Of a stretch of 64,000 nucleotides of DNA, positions 53,555-63,644 are shown piece after piece. The position numbers and the translations under genes were made by a program. Under the pieces are notes generated by a model that was not told the DNA's origin, did no database searches, and saw only the letters and a list, made by a program, of their open reading frames with translations. Position 1 is the stretch's first letter; each line of letters opens with the position of its first letter. The DNA comes from Acidobacteriota bacterium (lineage in GTDB: Bacteria > Acidobacteriota > Blastocatellia > UBA7656): assembly GCA_040754075.1 (NCBI GenBank), contig JBFMDH010000006.1, forward strand, positions 228,285 through 292,284, in the 5' to 3' direction.

Positions 53555-54295
53555 GATTTACGCTCTCGAAGAATCGGTTTGGCTTTGAGCGGTGGTTCGG
53601 TTCGCGGACTTGCACATATAGGAGTCGTCAAAGCCTTAACCGAAGTTGGTATTCAGCCCGAAATTATAACAGGAACCAGCGCCGGTAGTCTTATCGGCGC
53701 GGCGCTGGCTGCGGGAATGACCTGGCAAGACCTTGCCGACCTGGCGCGTTCCGTCGTCTGGTTCAAATTGTTGCACGGCGACACCCTGGAAAAATTCTGC
53801 GCCGAACGATTTCCTGAAACCTTCAAAGAATTACGGCTGCCATTTGCTGCCATCGCCACTCACGTCCCAACTAAAAAAGTCGTTACCATTAAGGACGGTC
53901 ATCTGCCATCGGCAATCAGCGCCAGTTGTGCGATGCGCGGCGTGCGCGGCGCAGTCATACGCGAAGGTCAACGTTTGAAAGATGGCGGTATCGCTTGTGT
54001 GTTGCCATCGGTGTCCTGTCGCGAGATGGGCGCGGATTTCGTCATCGGGTCGGATGTGTGGGAACTGAGTTCGTTGCTCCGCAGCGTTGGCATTCACCCG
54101 ACGCATTCGCAAAGGCAGCGAATCTACCCGTCGCATTATCGCCGCGCACTGCATCACACCGATATGCTCGTCACCCCGGCAATTCCGCACAGAGGTTACG
54201 TGCCGGGAAAAAAAGCCGTTGAATTGATGATTGCCGCAGGGGAACAAGCCACGCATCAGGCGCTCAAACGGTTGTTCATTCACCGGGCTGCCTGA
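53537..54295 (+). CDS. Patatin-like phospholipase
   Basis: A 252-residue protein with a GTG start that overlaps the divergent acyltransferase gene. LALSGGSVRGLAHIGVV is the oxyanion loop, GTSAGSL holds the nucleophile serine and DGGIACVLP the catalytic aspartate, so the Ser-Asp dyad is complete. It belongs to the RssA/YchK-type bacterial patatins that hydrolyse membrane lipids. Divergent placement next to an acyltransferase suggests lipid remodelling. Confidence 0.88.
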   Translation: MKYRLHDLRSRRIGLALSGGSVRGLAHIGVVKALTEVGIQPEIITGTSAGSLIGAALAAGMTWQDLADLARSVVWFKLLHGDTLEKFCAERFPETFKELRLPFAAIATHVPTKKVVTIKDGHLPSAISASCAMRGVRGAVIREGQRLKDGGIACVLPSVSCREMGADFVIGSDVWELSSLLRSVGIHPTHSQRQRIYPSHYRRALHHTDMLVTPAIPHRGYVPGKKAVELMIAAGEQATHQALKRLFIHRAA

Positions 54296-54306
54296 AGCCG
54301 TTTTTT

Positions 54307-55653
54307 CTATATCCCTGAGGGAAAAGTTTCAGGCGCTTCACCCGCTTCCCACTCCGATGTGCGCTCCAACGGTTCGACGGCTCGCGTTTCATCAAAGTGC
54401 AGAACGGCGTCAAATTGATTTGCCAGACGCGCCCGAAAGTAATGGCTCTGGCGTTCGCTCTCAGGCAAATAGATAACTCCGATGGCGCGCTCCAGCATCG
54501 GTTCGCGCAAACTTCTGGCAGCGCGGCTTGCCTCTTGTAGGTTCAGCATAAATCGTGGCATCCCCACTTCATGAAATACCGCTTCATAGCTTCCGGTGAG
54601 CGCCGGACGAACCCGTTTGCGTTCAGCCGGTCTGCCCCAGTTGGACGCCGCCGTAACCGTACCGCTGTAGGTGGTGAACCCGACCAGCACTGCATCGCCG
54701 TGATAACGCTCGCGCACCAGTTCACCGACATTTAATTCGCCGGCGCGACCCATATCGGTGGCTCGCGCATCGCCAAGGTGTGAATTGTGCGCCCACAAAA
54801 CCACTTTCGCATAACCATCCTGCTGTTCCAGATGCGCGATGAGCGCGTGCAGGGTTTCCGCCATATGACGGTCGCGGAGATTCCATGAAGAGATGCGCCC
54901 TTGAAACATCTTGCGATAATACTCTTCAGCGTTTTTCACCAAACGCGCATTCTGCTCGGCATAAAAGAAATCGTCTGCGGCAATGCGACCATCAAGGCTG
55001 GCGTAGTGACGGGCTTGACGTTGAATTTCGATTAACTGTTGTACAACTTCCCGCTCGCAAGACTGCGCCAGACCGAAGGTTGCCGCATAACCGTACTCTT
55101 GTGGCTCCTCACCAAAATGCTCGAAACATGAATAACGCCGCCGCGCCGCTGCGGCTGCCCCAGGGTCAACTTTATCCAGATAATTCAACACCGCTTCGAT
55201 GGAGGTGTGCAGGCTGTACAAATCAAGCCCGTAAAAACCGCTCATGACGGCTTTCCCCTTGAGCGATTCATTATGGGCGCGCAGCCAGCCGATGAAATCC
55301 AGCACATCAGCATTGCGCCACATCCAGGCAGGAAATCGTTTAAAGCCATCGAGAGCATCTATGGCTTCCGCGTCGGCGCTCTCGCCGCGCACATAGCGAT
55401 TGATGCGATAGGCATCAGGCCAATCCGCTTCGACGGCAATCGCATTAAAGCCTTTTTCGTTAATCAACCGCTTGGTGATTTGCGCGCGCTCTTTATAGAA
55501 TTCGTGTGTGCCGTGCGAAGCTTCGCCAAGCAAAACCAATCGCGCATCGCCAATCAAATTCATCAACGGGTCGTAATCTTCCATCGAAGCTTCGAGCGGA
55601 TGCGCCGCTACGCGCAAGACATCAGTTAAAATAATGGTATCGACATTAATCAT
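54307..55653 (-). CDS. Erythromycin esterase family protein
   Basis: A 448-residue protein after a strong AAAGGAGG. The family motif GEASHGTHEFY (about 43-53) contains the catalytic histidine and glutamate region; LWAHNSHLGDAR is the second conserved block. Many members without drug substrates lie beside phosphoribosyltransferase genes, as here (next gene upstream), or are fused to them. The true substrate is unknown; macrolide resistance should not be assumed. Confidence 0.88.
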   Translation of the reverse strand: MINVDTIILTDVLRVAAHPLEASMEDYDPLMNLIGDARLVLLGEASHGTHEFYKERAQITKRLINEKGFNAIAVEADWPDAYRINRYVRGESADAEAIDALDGFKRFPAWMWRNADVLDFIGWLRAHNESLKGKAVMSGFYGLDLYSLHTSIEAVLNYLDKVDPGAAAAARRRYSCFEHFGEEPQEYGYAATFGLAQSCEREVVQQLIEIQRQARHYASLDGRIAADDFFYAEQNARLVKNAEEYYRKMFQGRISSWNLRDRHMAETLHALIAHLEQQDGYAKVVLWAHNSHLGDARATDMGRAGELNVGELVRERYHGDAVLVGFTTYSGTVTAASNWGRPAERKRVRPALTGSYEAVFHEVGMPRFMLNLQEASRAARSLREPMLERAIGVIYLPESERQSHYFRARLANQFDAVLHFDETRAVEPLERTSEWEAGEAPETFPSGI

Positions 55654-55694
55654 CGTTTCACCTCCTTTACAGAAAATAATCTTCAGGTTTCGCT

Positions 55695-56354
55695 TTACGC
55701 GGTCTGCTGTTTTCGCCGGGCGCGTTCCAGTAAATCGCGAACTTCTTCATCGGTTGTTTGCGAAAAATCGCGATACCATTTGCCAACCCCACCGAAAAAT
55801 TGCGGAGTGAGCGCGCAAATGCATTCATCGGCGATTCGGCTAAATTCCCTGCACACATTGGGCGGCGAAACCGGAACCGCAATGATGATACGCGCAGGGG
55901 CGAGCTGGCGTAGCGCCTCGACCGCCGCGCGCATGGTTGAACCGGTGGCTAAGCCATCATCAACCAAAATTACTGTCCGTCCATCAACCTCAAGAGCCGG
56001 GCGATGATTTCGATAAAGCTGTTCGCGTCGTTCAAGTTCTTGTTGTTCCTGTGCCGCAACCCTGTCAATCAACTCTTCGGGAATGTTCAGATAATTCACC
56101 AACTGCTGATTGAGGACGCGCACCCCGCCACTGGCTATCGCGCCCATCGCCAATTCTTCCTGACCGGGAAGTCCGAGTTTGCGAACCACAAAAATATCGA
56201 GCGGCGCGTTGAGGGTTTTCGCCACTTCAAAAGCGACCGGCACGCCGCCTCGCGGAAGCGCCAGCACCACAACCTCACTAAGGTTGGCATAGCCTTTGAG
56301 CTTTTCTGCCAAAGCGCGACCGGCTTCAACTCGGTTTTGAAATTTATCTGCCAT
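55695..56354 (-). CDS. Phosphoribosyltransferase family protein
   Basis: A 219-residue protein starting after GGAGGA. The PRPP-binding motif [17 protein letters not shown] is intact, and [18 protein letters not shown] is the usual N-terminal signature of the stress-associated branch linked to erythromycin-esterase and DLH genes. Substrate unknown. It lies 41 bp upstream of the esterase-family gene in the same direction. Confidence 0.9.
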   Translation of the reverse strand: MADKFQNRVEAGRALAEKLKGYANLSEVVVLALPRGGVPVAFEVAKTLNAPLDIFVVRKLGLPGQEELAMGAIASGGVRVLNQQLVNYLNIPEELIDRVAAQEQQELERREQLYRNHRPALEVDGRTVILVDDGLATGSTMRAAVEALRQLAPARIIIAVPVSPPNVCREFSRIADECICALTPQFFGGVGKWYRDFSQTTDEEVRDLLERARRKQQTA

Positions 56355-56393
56355 AGCTTTCCTCCTATGAAAAGCAGGACAAAAAGTCTCGCC

Positions 56394-57053
56394 TTATTTC
56401 GTTGATAAATATTTTTTGAACCAGGCTGCCGCCAGATGCGCGACTGCTTCGAGAGTTCCCGGCTCTTCAAAAAGATGCGTAGCGCCCGGCACAATCTGTA
56501 GCTCTTTTTCGCATTGCAGTTGTCGATAAGCCGTTTCGTTCAATTCAATCACGACATCATCCAAGCCTCCGACAATCAGCAAGGTCGGCGATTTGACGCG
56601 AGTGAGCGCGTCGCCCGCAAGGTCAGGTCGTCCGCCGCGTGAGACCACAGCGCCAACCCGGTCGCCGAGTTCGGCGGCGGCAACCAGTGCCGCGCCACCG
56701 CCAGTGCTGGCGCCAAAATAACCAACTTGGAATTCTCTGGTATCGGGTAAATTTGCCAGCCATTGCGTTGCATCCAGCAATCTTTTCGCCAATAAATGAA
56801 TGTCGAAACGCAAATGACGGGTAACTAAATCAATTCGTTCTTCCTCTTTGGTCAATAAATCGAATAACAACGTGCCAATCCCTGCTTCACGGATGGTTCG
56901 CGCGACATATTGATTGCGCGGACTGTGCCGACTGCTGCCGCTGCCGTGCGCGAATAACACAACGCCTGAGGTTTCGTGTGGCAGGATTAACTCGCCTTCG
57001 AGTTCTACTGTACCGGAAGGAATGAAAACACTATGTTGCGCGTGCATTTTCAT
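56394..57053 (-). CDS. Dienelactone-hydrolase-type alpha/beta hydrolase
   Basis: A 219-residue protein from the ATG after GGGAGGTG. Catalytic triad candidates: Ser in YFGASTGGGAAL, Asp in IVGGLDDVV and His in PGATHLFEEPG. FAHGSGSSRHSPRNQYVA is the oxyanion region. It precedes the phosphoribosyltransferase gene by 39 bp; these three genes (DLH, PRTase, erythromycin-esterase family) recur together in bacteria and form one operon here. Confidence 0.88.
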   Translation of the reverse strand: MKMHAQHSVFIPSGTVELEGELILPHETSGVVLFAHGSGSSRHSPRNQYVARTIREAGIGTLLFDLLTKEEERIDLVTRHLRFDIHLLAKRLLDATQWLANLPDTREFQVGYFGASTGGGAALVAAAELGDRVGAVVSRGGRPDLAGDALTRVKSPTLLIVGGLDDVVIELNETAYRQLQCEKELQIVPGATHLFEEPGTLEAVAHLAAAWFKKYLSTK

Positions 57054-57308
57054 AACCAACACCTCCCGGAGGTTGATTAGCAAGAATTGTTCCTTGGGAT
57101 TTTGCGGGTAATTGGGGAAAATTTGGGTAAACGTTACACAAAACGGAAGAACCGATCATTTGGCTCACCGGGCACACCTTTAACCGTCGATTGGCACAGT
57201 TGCCAAAACCTACAACTCGCTAACCAATGCGGTGTTAAAGCCCGTCATTGCCGGACTAAACCGCGCTGCAAAAAACCAACCGCAGGCAAGGTGTGAAGCG
57301 GAAAACGG

Positions 57309-57338
57309 GCGCTTCACGCAGCGTGCTGCATGAAGCGC
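57309..57338 (-). terminator. Hairpin terminator of the Usp-DUF302 operon
   Basis: On the minus strand GCGCTTCA-T-GCAGC-AC-GCTGC-G-TGAAGCGC forms a 13-bp stem with one mismatch, followed by CCGTTTTCC, 20 bp after the DUF302 stop codon. The T-tract is short, so efficiency is uncertain. Confidence 0.55.
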
Positions 57339-57356
57339 GGATTTCAAAGCTGACTT

Positions 57357-57776
57357 TTATAGATTATCAATGGCGCGGCGGAGTTTTTCATTGACCTGCT
57401 CGGCTGCGCCGGCGAGCGCCGGGTTGCCGACAATCGATAGCATCTTTGCCGCATCAATCGCTGCAACGAATGATTGACCCTGCTTTTCATACACCACGAC
57501 ATTGCAGGGCAACAGCAACCCTAAATCGGGTTCGGCTTGCAAGGCTTGATAAGCGATGGGCGGATTGCAAGCGCCCAAAATCACATAATCATTAAACTCG
57601 ACGCCCAGTTTTTCTTTGAGCTTGTCTTTGATATTGATTTCGCAAAGCACGCCAAAACCTTCCGCTTGCAAAACCGTTTTGGCGCGTTCGATGGCTTGAG
57701 GAAATGGCAGGTCAAGCGTGCGACCATAGCCATACTTCAAGTCGTTTTTGGCTGTTGAAATTGATGATTCGCTCAT
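57357..57776 (-). CDS. DUF302 family protein
   Basis: A 139-residue protein with AAGGAG before its [25 protein letters not shown] and [32 protein letters not shown] are family hallmarks. DUF302 proteins are small, probably metal- or redox-linked, of unknown function and often found near stress and thiosulfate-related genes. Two cysteines (ACNPP and LPCNVVV) are conserved in the family. It is the last gene of the Usp operon. Confidence 0.85.
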   Translation of the reverse strand: MSESSISTAKNDLKYGYGRTLDLPFPQAIERAKTVLQAEGFGVLCEINIKDKLKEKLGVEFNDYVILGACNPPIAYQALQAEPDLGLLLPCNVVVYEKQGQSFVAAIDAAKMLSIVGNPALAGAAEQVNEKLRRAIDNL

Positions 57777-57819
57777 AAATTCTCTCCTTATCGGTTAAAT
57801 TTTCTCCTTTCAAAAAATC

Positions 57820-57972
57820 TCAAGGCGCTTTGGACTCAGGGTCATCTTCCGGTCGAAACTCGACCTTGCAGGAATTGGCGGCTCAGGTCGAAACCCCAAA
57901 CCTGGGTAACACCCAGCGCATCAGAATGAGATAGCCGATAAAAAACAGCAGTGGCATTAACCAATCGGACAT
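57820..57972 (-). CDS. Tiny membrane protein, candidate selenoprotein
   Basis: The ATG at 57972 follows AGGAGG and starts a 29-residue protein, MSDWLMPLLFFIGYLILMRW then VLPRFGVST: one transmembrane helix and a short tail, ending at TGA (57883-57885). If this TGA is read as selenocysteine (U), translation continues 20 residues as STUAANSC and a charged tail with KVEFRPEDDPESKAP to a TGA at 57820, giving 50 residues with a U-x4-C pair. A SECIS-like hairpin starts 17 nt after the TGA. Without Sec decoding the product is the 29-residue form. The gene lies between Usp (5 bp) and DUF302 in one operon. Confidence 0.55.
57847..57874 (-). promoter_or_regulatory. SECIS-like hairpin after an in-frame TGA
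   Basis: On the minus strand TTCC-TGCAA-GGTCGA-GTT-TCGACC-GGAA can fold as a 6-bp upper stem with apical loop GTT and a 4-bp lower stem with a 5-nt bulge. The apical G is 24 nt after the first base of the TGA, within the range known for bacterial SECIS elements. Confidence 0.45.
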
Positions 57973-57977
57973 GAAAA

Positions 57978-58850
57978 TTATTCCTCCTCTTTATGAACAA
58001 CTGTCAATACAGGACAGGGCGCGTAACGGGCAACGCGCATAGTAGTCGAACCGATGACCGTGGTATCTCTGAAACGGCGATGGCGCGCGCCCAAGACAAT
58101 TAAATCGGTTGCTGTTGATTCGGCAATCGAAACGATCTCCTCGGGCGCATCACCGCTCACCGCAATCTCTTTCAAGCGGCACTGATTGCGCAGCGATTCG
58201 GGAACCCACTGACATAGCCGCTCTCGCCTTGCGGCTTCATTGGTCTCAGCATCGGCTTCGATAACATGCACAACCAGCAGTTCGGCGTTGAAAGCTTTGG
58301 CGACCGCAGCAGCGTATGCCAGGGCGCGATGCGCGGTTTCCGTAAAGTTGACCGGGCAGAGAATTCGCTGAAGACGAAAGGCTGTCGCTTCGCTCGCTTT
58401 TTCCGCCCGATGAACCGTCAGGACGGGACGATTGGTTTCACGTAAGACGCGCTCGGTAACTGAGCCGAGCAAGAAGCGATTGATGCCGTTATGCCCGTGT
58501 GTTCCCATTACAATCATATCGGCATTGCGGGCTTCGGCAGTATTGATGATTGCCGCGACTGGCAAATCATCAACCACGAAAATTTCCGTATTGCGAGTGT
58601 CGCCGATTACCTCTTTAACATAACTGTGCAAATTTTCGTGCGCTGCCTGTTTGGAATGCGCCAGCGTTTTTGCCATCGCTTCGACTTGTCCGGCGGTGAA
58701 ATGCGGCGGCGGCAAAAACTGATGGGCGTACAAGACCAGCAAGCGCGCATCCATTTTGGCGCTCAAAGCTGTGGCATAACGCAATGCCGAAGCAGCAACA
58801 TCGCTGAAATCAACCGGGCACAAAATCAGTTTGGGGTGAAAGTTGTTCAT
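57978..58850 (-). CDS. Tandem universal stress protein
   Basis: A 290-residue protein started at the ATG 5 bp after GGAGG. Two Usp domains: the first with VMGTHGHNGINRFLLGSVTERVL (complete G-x2-G-x9-G-S ATP motif), the second with VLGARHRRFRDTTVIGSTTMRV (a degenerate motif). The two domains are of different lineage from the Usp protein at 29427. Its 3' end contains the Shine-Dalgarno site of the tiny membrane protein gene. Confidence 0.9.
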   Translation of the reverse strand: MNNFHPKLILCPVDFSDVAASALRYATALSAKMDARLLVLYAHQFLPPPHFTAGQVEAMAKTLAHSKQAAHENLHSYVKEVIGDTRNTEIFVVDDLPVAAIINTAEARNADMIVMGTHGHNGINRFLLGSVTERVLRETNRPVLTVHRAEKASEATAFRLQRILCPVNFTETAHRALAYAAAVAKAFNAELLVVHVIEADAETNEAARRERLCQWVPESLRNQCRLKEIAVSGDAPEEIVSIAESTATDLIVLGARHRRFRDTTVIGSTTMRVARYAPCPVLTVVHKEEE

Positions 58851-58883
58851 CACATCCTCCCAATCTCTTGACCTTCTTAAAAA

Positions 58884-59630
58884 TTATTTCTTCAAATACA
58901 GTTCAGGATTTTTCTTCACCGTATCGCGACAATTCGGGCAACAGAAATAAACTGTGCGTCCATAGATTTCTGCGCTCACTTCTTTATTCACAGGTTCGCC
59001 GGTCACCGGGCAGGTGGTCACGCCATCGCCTTTCCCTAAAAATTTGTTGGGTTCAGGTTTCGCGCCCGGCAATTCATGGGGTTTATGCATCACCGCCATG
59101 CCTTCTTTGACAAATTCCGTAACCCCCTGCGCATGCGATTGAATCAACTTCACGACATACGGGTCGTTGGAGGTTTCGGTAATTTTTACGCCCTTTTCGG
59201 TTCGGGTGACGAGCAACTCGATTTTATCGGCGTGTTCAAAGAGCGCGGCAAACAGCGGGTCCCATATACGAATCGGTTGTTTGTTGACCAACCGTTCTTT
59301 CATGGCAAACGTGTGTTCGATAATCAAGGCTTTGACTTTCGGGTCGTTTGATTCCGTCGTGGCTTCAACGCCATTGGCGATATTTTTGACCGAGCGTTTG
59401 ATTTTTTTGTTATCGGCAAACAGCGCATGGATGGTTTCCATATCCTGCATTCTGCCGCTATCTTGCATCATGCCTTTGCCCTGCATCATGCCGCCCTCTT
59501 TATTCATCGGGCAGTTGGCGCATTGCGCTTTGCCGTGTTGATGCTGCTGCGCAAAAACCGCAACCCCGAAAACCGCAATGATCATGGCAAAGATGGTTGT
59601 GGTCAGAATGGCTTTAACATTTAGCTTCAT
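58884..59630 (-). CDS. Exported protein with C-terminal YHS domain
   Basis: A 248-residue protein. Signal peptide about 1-27 (cut after AVFAQ). A Met/Cys/His-rich segment follows ([19 protein letters not shown], about 37-55), which looks suited to copper or other soft metals. A helical middle domain precedes a YHS module (TCPVTGEPV through [19 protein letters not shown], about 205-247). Upstream on the same strand lie the OsmC gene and the RND pump genes, so a periplasmic metal-handling role is plausible. Confidence 0.8.
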   Translation of the reverse strand: MKLNVKAILTTTIFAMIIAVFGVAVFAQQHQHGKAQCANCPMNKEGGMMQGKGMMQDSGRMQDMETIHALFADNKKIKRSVKNIANGVEATTESNDPKVKALIIEHTFAMKERLVNKQPIRIWDPLFAALFEHADKIELLVTRTEKGVKITETSNDPYVVKLIQSHAQGVTEFVKEGMAVMHKPHELPGAKPEPNKFLGKGDGVTTCPVTGEPVNKEVSAEIYGRTVYFCCPNCRDTVKKNPELYLKK

Positions 59631-59692
59631 AATCAGTCTCCTTGTTTTTCAAGTATCAGTATTTCAACATCAATCAGGTAACCGGCGGGCGG

Positions 59693-60166
59693 TTAAGACC
59701 CGGAAGCCACGACTTGTTCTTTCATTTCCTCAAAAGCGATTTCCGGCTCAAGCTTGACGATAGTGTTGATTGAGTTCGAGATCAGACAATTGCGTTCGGC
59801 TTTTTCCAGTATTCGACCGGCGCGTTCGAGGTCGCGGCTTTGACGAATGACGAGTTTCGGATGCAGGGTGATTTCGGTAACTTTAAACCCTTCGCCTTCG
59901 ATTTTTTCCAGTTTGCCGCTGGCGTTGCAGGTAAAACTCGTAAAGTCGAGTTTCGAGAGTTCGGCAATTGCCAGAAAGGTCGTCATAAAACAGACATTGA
60001 CCGAGGCAACATAGAGATGCTCAGGCGTCCAGATATTTTCGTGCCCTTTGAATTCCGGTGGCGCAGCGATTTCAAGACTTGGCAGATGCAGAGCGCGTAA
60101 TTCACCTTTGCGCGCTCCCTTCCATTCAACTTGGGTGTCATAAAAATACGGTAATTCGTTATTCAT
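59693..60166 (-). CDS. OsmC-like redox protein
   Basis: A 157-residue protein starting at MNNELPYF after AAAGGA. The OsmC fold is suggested by PEHLYVASVNVCFMTTFLAIAE and by the GFKVTEITLHPKLVIRQ strand. Only one of the two reactive cysteines of the classical peroxidase pair is certain (NVCF); the second is near NCLIS. It may reduce organic peroxides or disulfides. Confidence 0.8.
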   Translation of the reverse strand: MNNELPYFYDTQVEWKGARKGELRALHLPSLEIAAPPEFKGHENIWTPEHLYVASVNVCFMTTFLAIAELSKLDFTSFTCNASGKLEKIEGEGFKVTEITLHPKLVIRQSRDLERAGRILEKAERNCLISNSINTIVKLEPEIAFEEMKEQVVASGS

Positions 60167-60298
60167 AATAATCCTTTCGGCATTTAATGCCTGCTTATGA
60201 TTTGCAATATAATGTTCGACCAACTTCGTTTCCCTTTGCTGGCAGAAGAACCGACGATGCGCTTATGCCGTCGTCGTTTCTTTCGCAAGTCCTACACC

Positions 60299-63200
60299 TC
60301 AATCAGCCGCGGTTCCAATCGCTGATGGGTTGTCGGAATCATCCGAGGCATCCAGTTGTTCAGGCGGCGGCACACTTTCAGGTTCAGGTTCCTGGTGTTT
60401 CCTGCGTTCACTCAGGTAATACAAAATCGGCACCGTCATGCGTGAAAGCAGCAGCGATGCGACTTCGCCAGCCATCAACGAAATCGCCAAGCCCTGAAAT
60501 ATCGGGTCAAACAAAATCACCGCCGAACCGACGATGACCGCCGCCGCCGTCAGCATCATTGGGCGAAATCGCACAGCGCCCGCATCAATTACTGCATCAG
60601 CAAGCGGCATTCCCTGTTTCAAGCGCAACTCGACAAAATCAACCAGAATAATCGAATTGCGCACCACGATGCCTGCGCCCGCAATGAAGCCAATCATCGA
60701 TGTCGCTGTGAAAAACGCATTCATCAATCCGTGCGCGGGCAAAATACCGACCAGCGAAAACGGAATCGCCGCCATAATCGTTATTGGGGTTTTGAATGAT
60801 TGAAACCAGCCGACCACGAGAATGTAAATCAAAATCAACACGGCTGCGAAAGCTATCCCCAAATCACGGAAAACTTCATAAGTGATGTGCCATTCACCGT
60901 CCCATTTCATGGCGAATTTATTGGCGATGAACGGTTGCGTCGCGGTGTAACGCTCCATCGCGTAACCTTCCGGCAACTGCATATTTTCAATCGCTTCGTT
61001 GAGATTGAAAATCGCATAGACCGGGCTTTCAACGCTTCCCGCCACATCACCCGTGACATAAGTCACCGGCATCAGGTTTTTGTGATAGATGCTTTTGTCT
61101 TGCAGGGTTTCTTCGACGTGAACCAGTTCGCTCAGCGGTACGAGATTGCCGCGCCCGCCCATGACTTTGATTTGTTTCAAATCATCAACGCTTGAACGCT
61201 CCTGACGCGGCAGACGCAAAACAATCGGCAAATCCTCTTTCTCCTGCGGTTGATGCGCCAGTCCAACTTGCATTCCATCAACCGCTATCTTCAAGGTCGC
61301 GGCGACCTGTTCGGTTGAAACCCCATTCAAAGCGGCTTTCTGTTTATCGACCACGAAACGATATTTCGGCTGGTCGTCTTCGACATACCAATCGACATCC
61401 ACGACGCCTTCGGTTTTATCGAAAATATCGCGAACCTGTCTGGCAATTTCGATTTGCCTGTTGTAATCAGGTCCGTAAATTTCCGCAACCAGAGTTTGTA
61501 ACACCGGAGGTCCCGGCGGCACCTCTGCAACTTTGACGCGCGCCTGATATTTTGTGGCGATTTGTTGAACGAACGGACGCACACGTTTGGCAATCTCGTG
61601 GCTTTGGGTATCGCGTTCGCCTTTCGGAACCAGATTGACCTGAATATCCGCGACATTCGACCCGCGCCTTAAATAGTAATGACGCACCAACCCGTTGAAG
61701 TTGTAAGGCGAGGCGGTGCCAACATAGGTTTGATAGTCTGTGACTTCCGGCACCGTGCGAATGTAATCGCCAATCTCGCGAGTGAGTGCGGCTGTTTGTT
61801 CAAGCGTCGTGCCTTCGGGCGTGTCGATGATGATTTGAAATTCGCTCTTGTTATCAAACGGCAACATTTTCACCCGCACCAATTTGAAAGCCACAAGCGA
61901 CATTGAACCGAGCAATAGAACCGTAACCAGCAATAAAAATCCGTATCGCCATTTCGGAAGGCGAATCAATCTGCTCATTACCGTGCGATAGAGTTTCGTT
62001 GCGCGCCCTTCTTCGGGTTCAACATGTCCGCCTGTGTGTTTAAGCAAGCGAAAACTCGCCCACGGGGTGACGACAAAAGCGACCAGCAATGAAAAGAGCA
62101 TCGCGGCGGTTGCGCCAATCGGAATCGGGCGCATATAGGGTCCCATTAGTCCGCTCACAAAAGCCATTGGCAAAATCGCTGCGACGACGGCGAAGGTCGC
62201 AAGAATCGTCGGGTTGCCAACTTCATCGACGGCTTCAACGGCGATGTTCAGAATCGAACGCCCGCGATTTCCCGGCAAGTGATAATGGCGCGCGATGTTT
62301 TCAACAACCACGATGGCGTCGTCAACCAGAATGCCGATGGAAAAAATCAGCGCAAACAGCGTGATGCGATTGAGCGTGTAGCCGTAAAAATAGAAAACCG
62401 CCAGCGTCAATGCCAAAGTCACGGGAATCGCTATCGCGACAATCCCCGATTCGCGAAATCCCAACGTGATCCAGATAAGCAGAGCGACTGAAAAAATCGC
62501 AATCAACATATGAAAGAGCAATTCGTTCGATTTTTCGCTGGCGGTTTCGCCGTAATTGCGCGTGGTTGTCAATTGCACATCCGCGGGAATCAACTGCCCT
62601 TTCAGTTCATTGACTTTTTCCAAAACGTGGTCGGCAATTTCAATGGCGTTGGTGCCCTGGCGCTTGGCAATCGAAAGCGTGACCGCAGGCAATAACAATT
62701 GCGAATTGCGGGAGAGGCTCAAGCCTGCTGCGGATTGCGGATTGACTGCTTCGTTGCCTTGTTGGGTTGTCGGTTCTTTTGCTGCGCCATTGCCGAACAT
62801 CACGTAATCGCTCGGTTCTTCGGCTGCGTCTTCAATGTTAGCGACCTCGCGCAAATAGACCGGACGATTATTGAAGACGCCGACAACGACATTGCCAACC
62901 TCTTCGGCAGTGTGCAGAAAGCCGCCGGTTTCAACTAAAAATTCGCGGTTGTTTGCTGCAAAACTTCCCGATTGTAACTGACGATTCGCCTGTTCGAGCA
63001 TCGGCACCAGGCTTGCGGGCGCGACATTGTACGCCGCCATCTTCGCTTCATCCAAAGTGACGCGCAATTGCCGACGTTCGCCACCGATGATTTTTACTTC
63101 CGAGACATCTTTAATCTCTTTTATCTGGTCGTGCAGTTGCGCGGCGATGCGCCGCAAAGTGAAATGGTCATAGCGGTCACTGGAAAGCGTCAGTGCCAGA

Positions 63201-63634
63201 ATCGGCACATCATCAATCGAACGCGGTTTGACGATGGGCGGAGTTGCGCCCTGCGGAATCAAATCGAAATTGGCGAGCATCTTTTGATTGAGGCGAACGA
63301 TGGCGTCTTCTTCTTTTTGCCCGACATAAAACCGCACAACCACCATTGCCATCCCCGGCGAAGAAGTTGAATAGAGATATTCAACGCCGGGCACTTCCCA
63401 GAGTAATTTCTCCATCGGCTTGGTGACGCGCTCTTCGACCTCTTTCGCGGATGCGCCGGGCATCGCGACGAACACATCGATCATCGGCACGATGATTTGC
63501 GGTTCTTCTTCACGCGGCAACATCACGACCGCGCCGAGTCCTAAAAGAATCGCTGCGGCAATCACCAAAGGCGTGAGCTTTGAATCGATGAACGCCCGCG
63601 CCATTTTTCCAGCTATTCCAAGTTCTTCTTTCAT
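60299..63634 (-). CDS. RND-type efflux pump inner-membrane transporter
   Basis: A 1111-residue protein of the AcrB/CusA superfamily: 12 predicted transmembrane helices in two halves, each followed by a large periplasmic loop. The proton-relay pair lies in [20 protein letters not shown] (TM4). It works with the membrane-fusion protein upstream (11 bp gap) and an outer-membrane factor not seen here. Substrate class is open: the overall sequence is closer to HAE1-like or unassigned bacterial RND pumps than to metal-specific CusA, since no Met triad was evident. Residues about 299-313 are encoded by the 44-bp repeat also present in hypF. Confidence 0.9.
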   Translation of the reverse strand: MKEELGIAGKMARAFIDSKLTPLVIAAAILLGLGAVVMLPREEEPQIIVPMIDVFVAMPGASAKEVEERVTKPMEKLLWEVPGVEYLYSTSSPGMAMVVVRFYVGQKEEDAIVRLNQKMLANFDLIPQGATPPIVKPRSIDDVPILALTLSSDRYDHFTLRRIAAQLHDQIKEIKDVSEVKIIGGERRQLRVTLDEAKMAAYNVAPASLVPMLEQANRQLQSGSFAANNREFLVETGGFLHTAEEVGNVVVGVFNNRPVYLREVANIEDAAEEPSDYVMFGNGAAKEPTTQQGNEAVNPQSAAGLSLSRNSQLLLPAVTLSIAKRQGTNAIEIADHVLEKVNELKGQLIPADVQLTTTRNYGETASEKSNELLFHMLIAIFSVALLIWITLGFRESGIVAIAIPVTLALTLAVFYFYGYTLNRITLFALIFSIGILVDDAIVVVENIARHYHLPGNRGRSILNIAVEAVDEVGNPTILATFAVVAAILPMAFVSGLMGPYMRPIPIGATAAMLFSLLVAFVVTPWASFRLLKHTGGHVEPEEGRATKLYRTVMSRLIRLPKWRYGFLLLVTVLLLGSMSLVAFKLVRVKMLPFDNKSEFQIIIDTPEGTTLEQTAALTREIGDYIRTVPEVTDYQTYVGTASPYNFNGLVRHYYLRRGSNVADIQVNLVPKGERDTQSHEIAKRVRPFVQQIATKYQARVKVAEVPPGPPVLQTLVAEIYGPDYNRQIEIARQVRDIFDKTEGVVDVDWYVEDDQPKYRFVVDKQKAALNGVSTEQVAATLKIAVDGMQVGLAHQPQEKEDLPIVLRLPRQERSSVDDLKQIKVMGGRGNLVPLSELVHVEETLQDKSIYHKNLMPVTYVTGDVAGSVESPVYAIFNLNEAIENMQLPEGYAMERYTATQPFIANKFAMKWDGEWHITYEVFRDLGIAFAAVLILIYILVVGWFQSFKTPITIMAAIPFSLVGILPAHGLMNAFFTATSMIGFIAGAGIVVRNSIILVDFVELRLKQGMPLADAVIDAGAVRFRPMMLTAAAVIVGSAVILFDPIFQGLAISLMAGEVASLLLSRMTVPILYYLSERRKHQEPEPESVPPPEQLDASDDSDNPSAIGTAAD
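62696..62739. repeat. 44-bp element inside the RND pump gene
   Basis: 42 of 44 bases match 48750-48793 in hypF on the same plus strand, while the host genes run in opposite directions. AATTGCG-type heptamer pairs flank GGAGAGGCTCAAGCCTGCT, whose AGGCT-CA-AGCCT centre is palindromic. Confidence 0.85.
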
Positions 63635-63644
63635 CGCTTCAACC

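Noticed and set aside
54307-55653. Macrolide resistance gene
   Set aside because: The family name is historical; the gene lies in a conserved stress operon with a phosphoribosyltransferase and a hydrolase, so no resistance claim is supported.
57851-57865. Intrinsic terminator between the tiny membrane gene and DUF302
   Set aside because: The hairpin has no following T-tract and transcription must continue to DUF302, so a SECIS-like role fits better.
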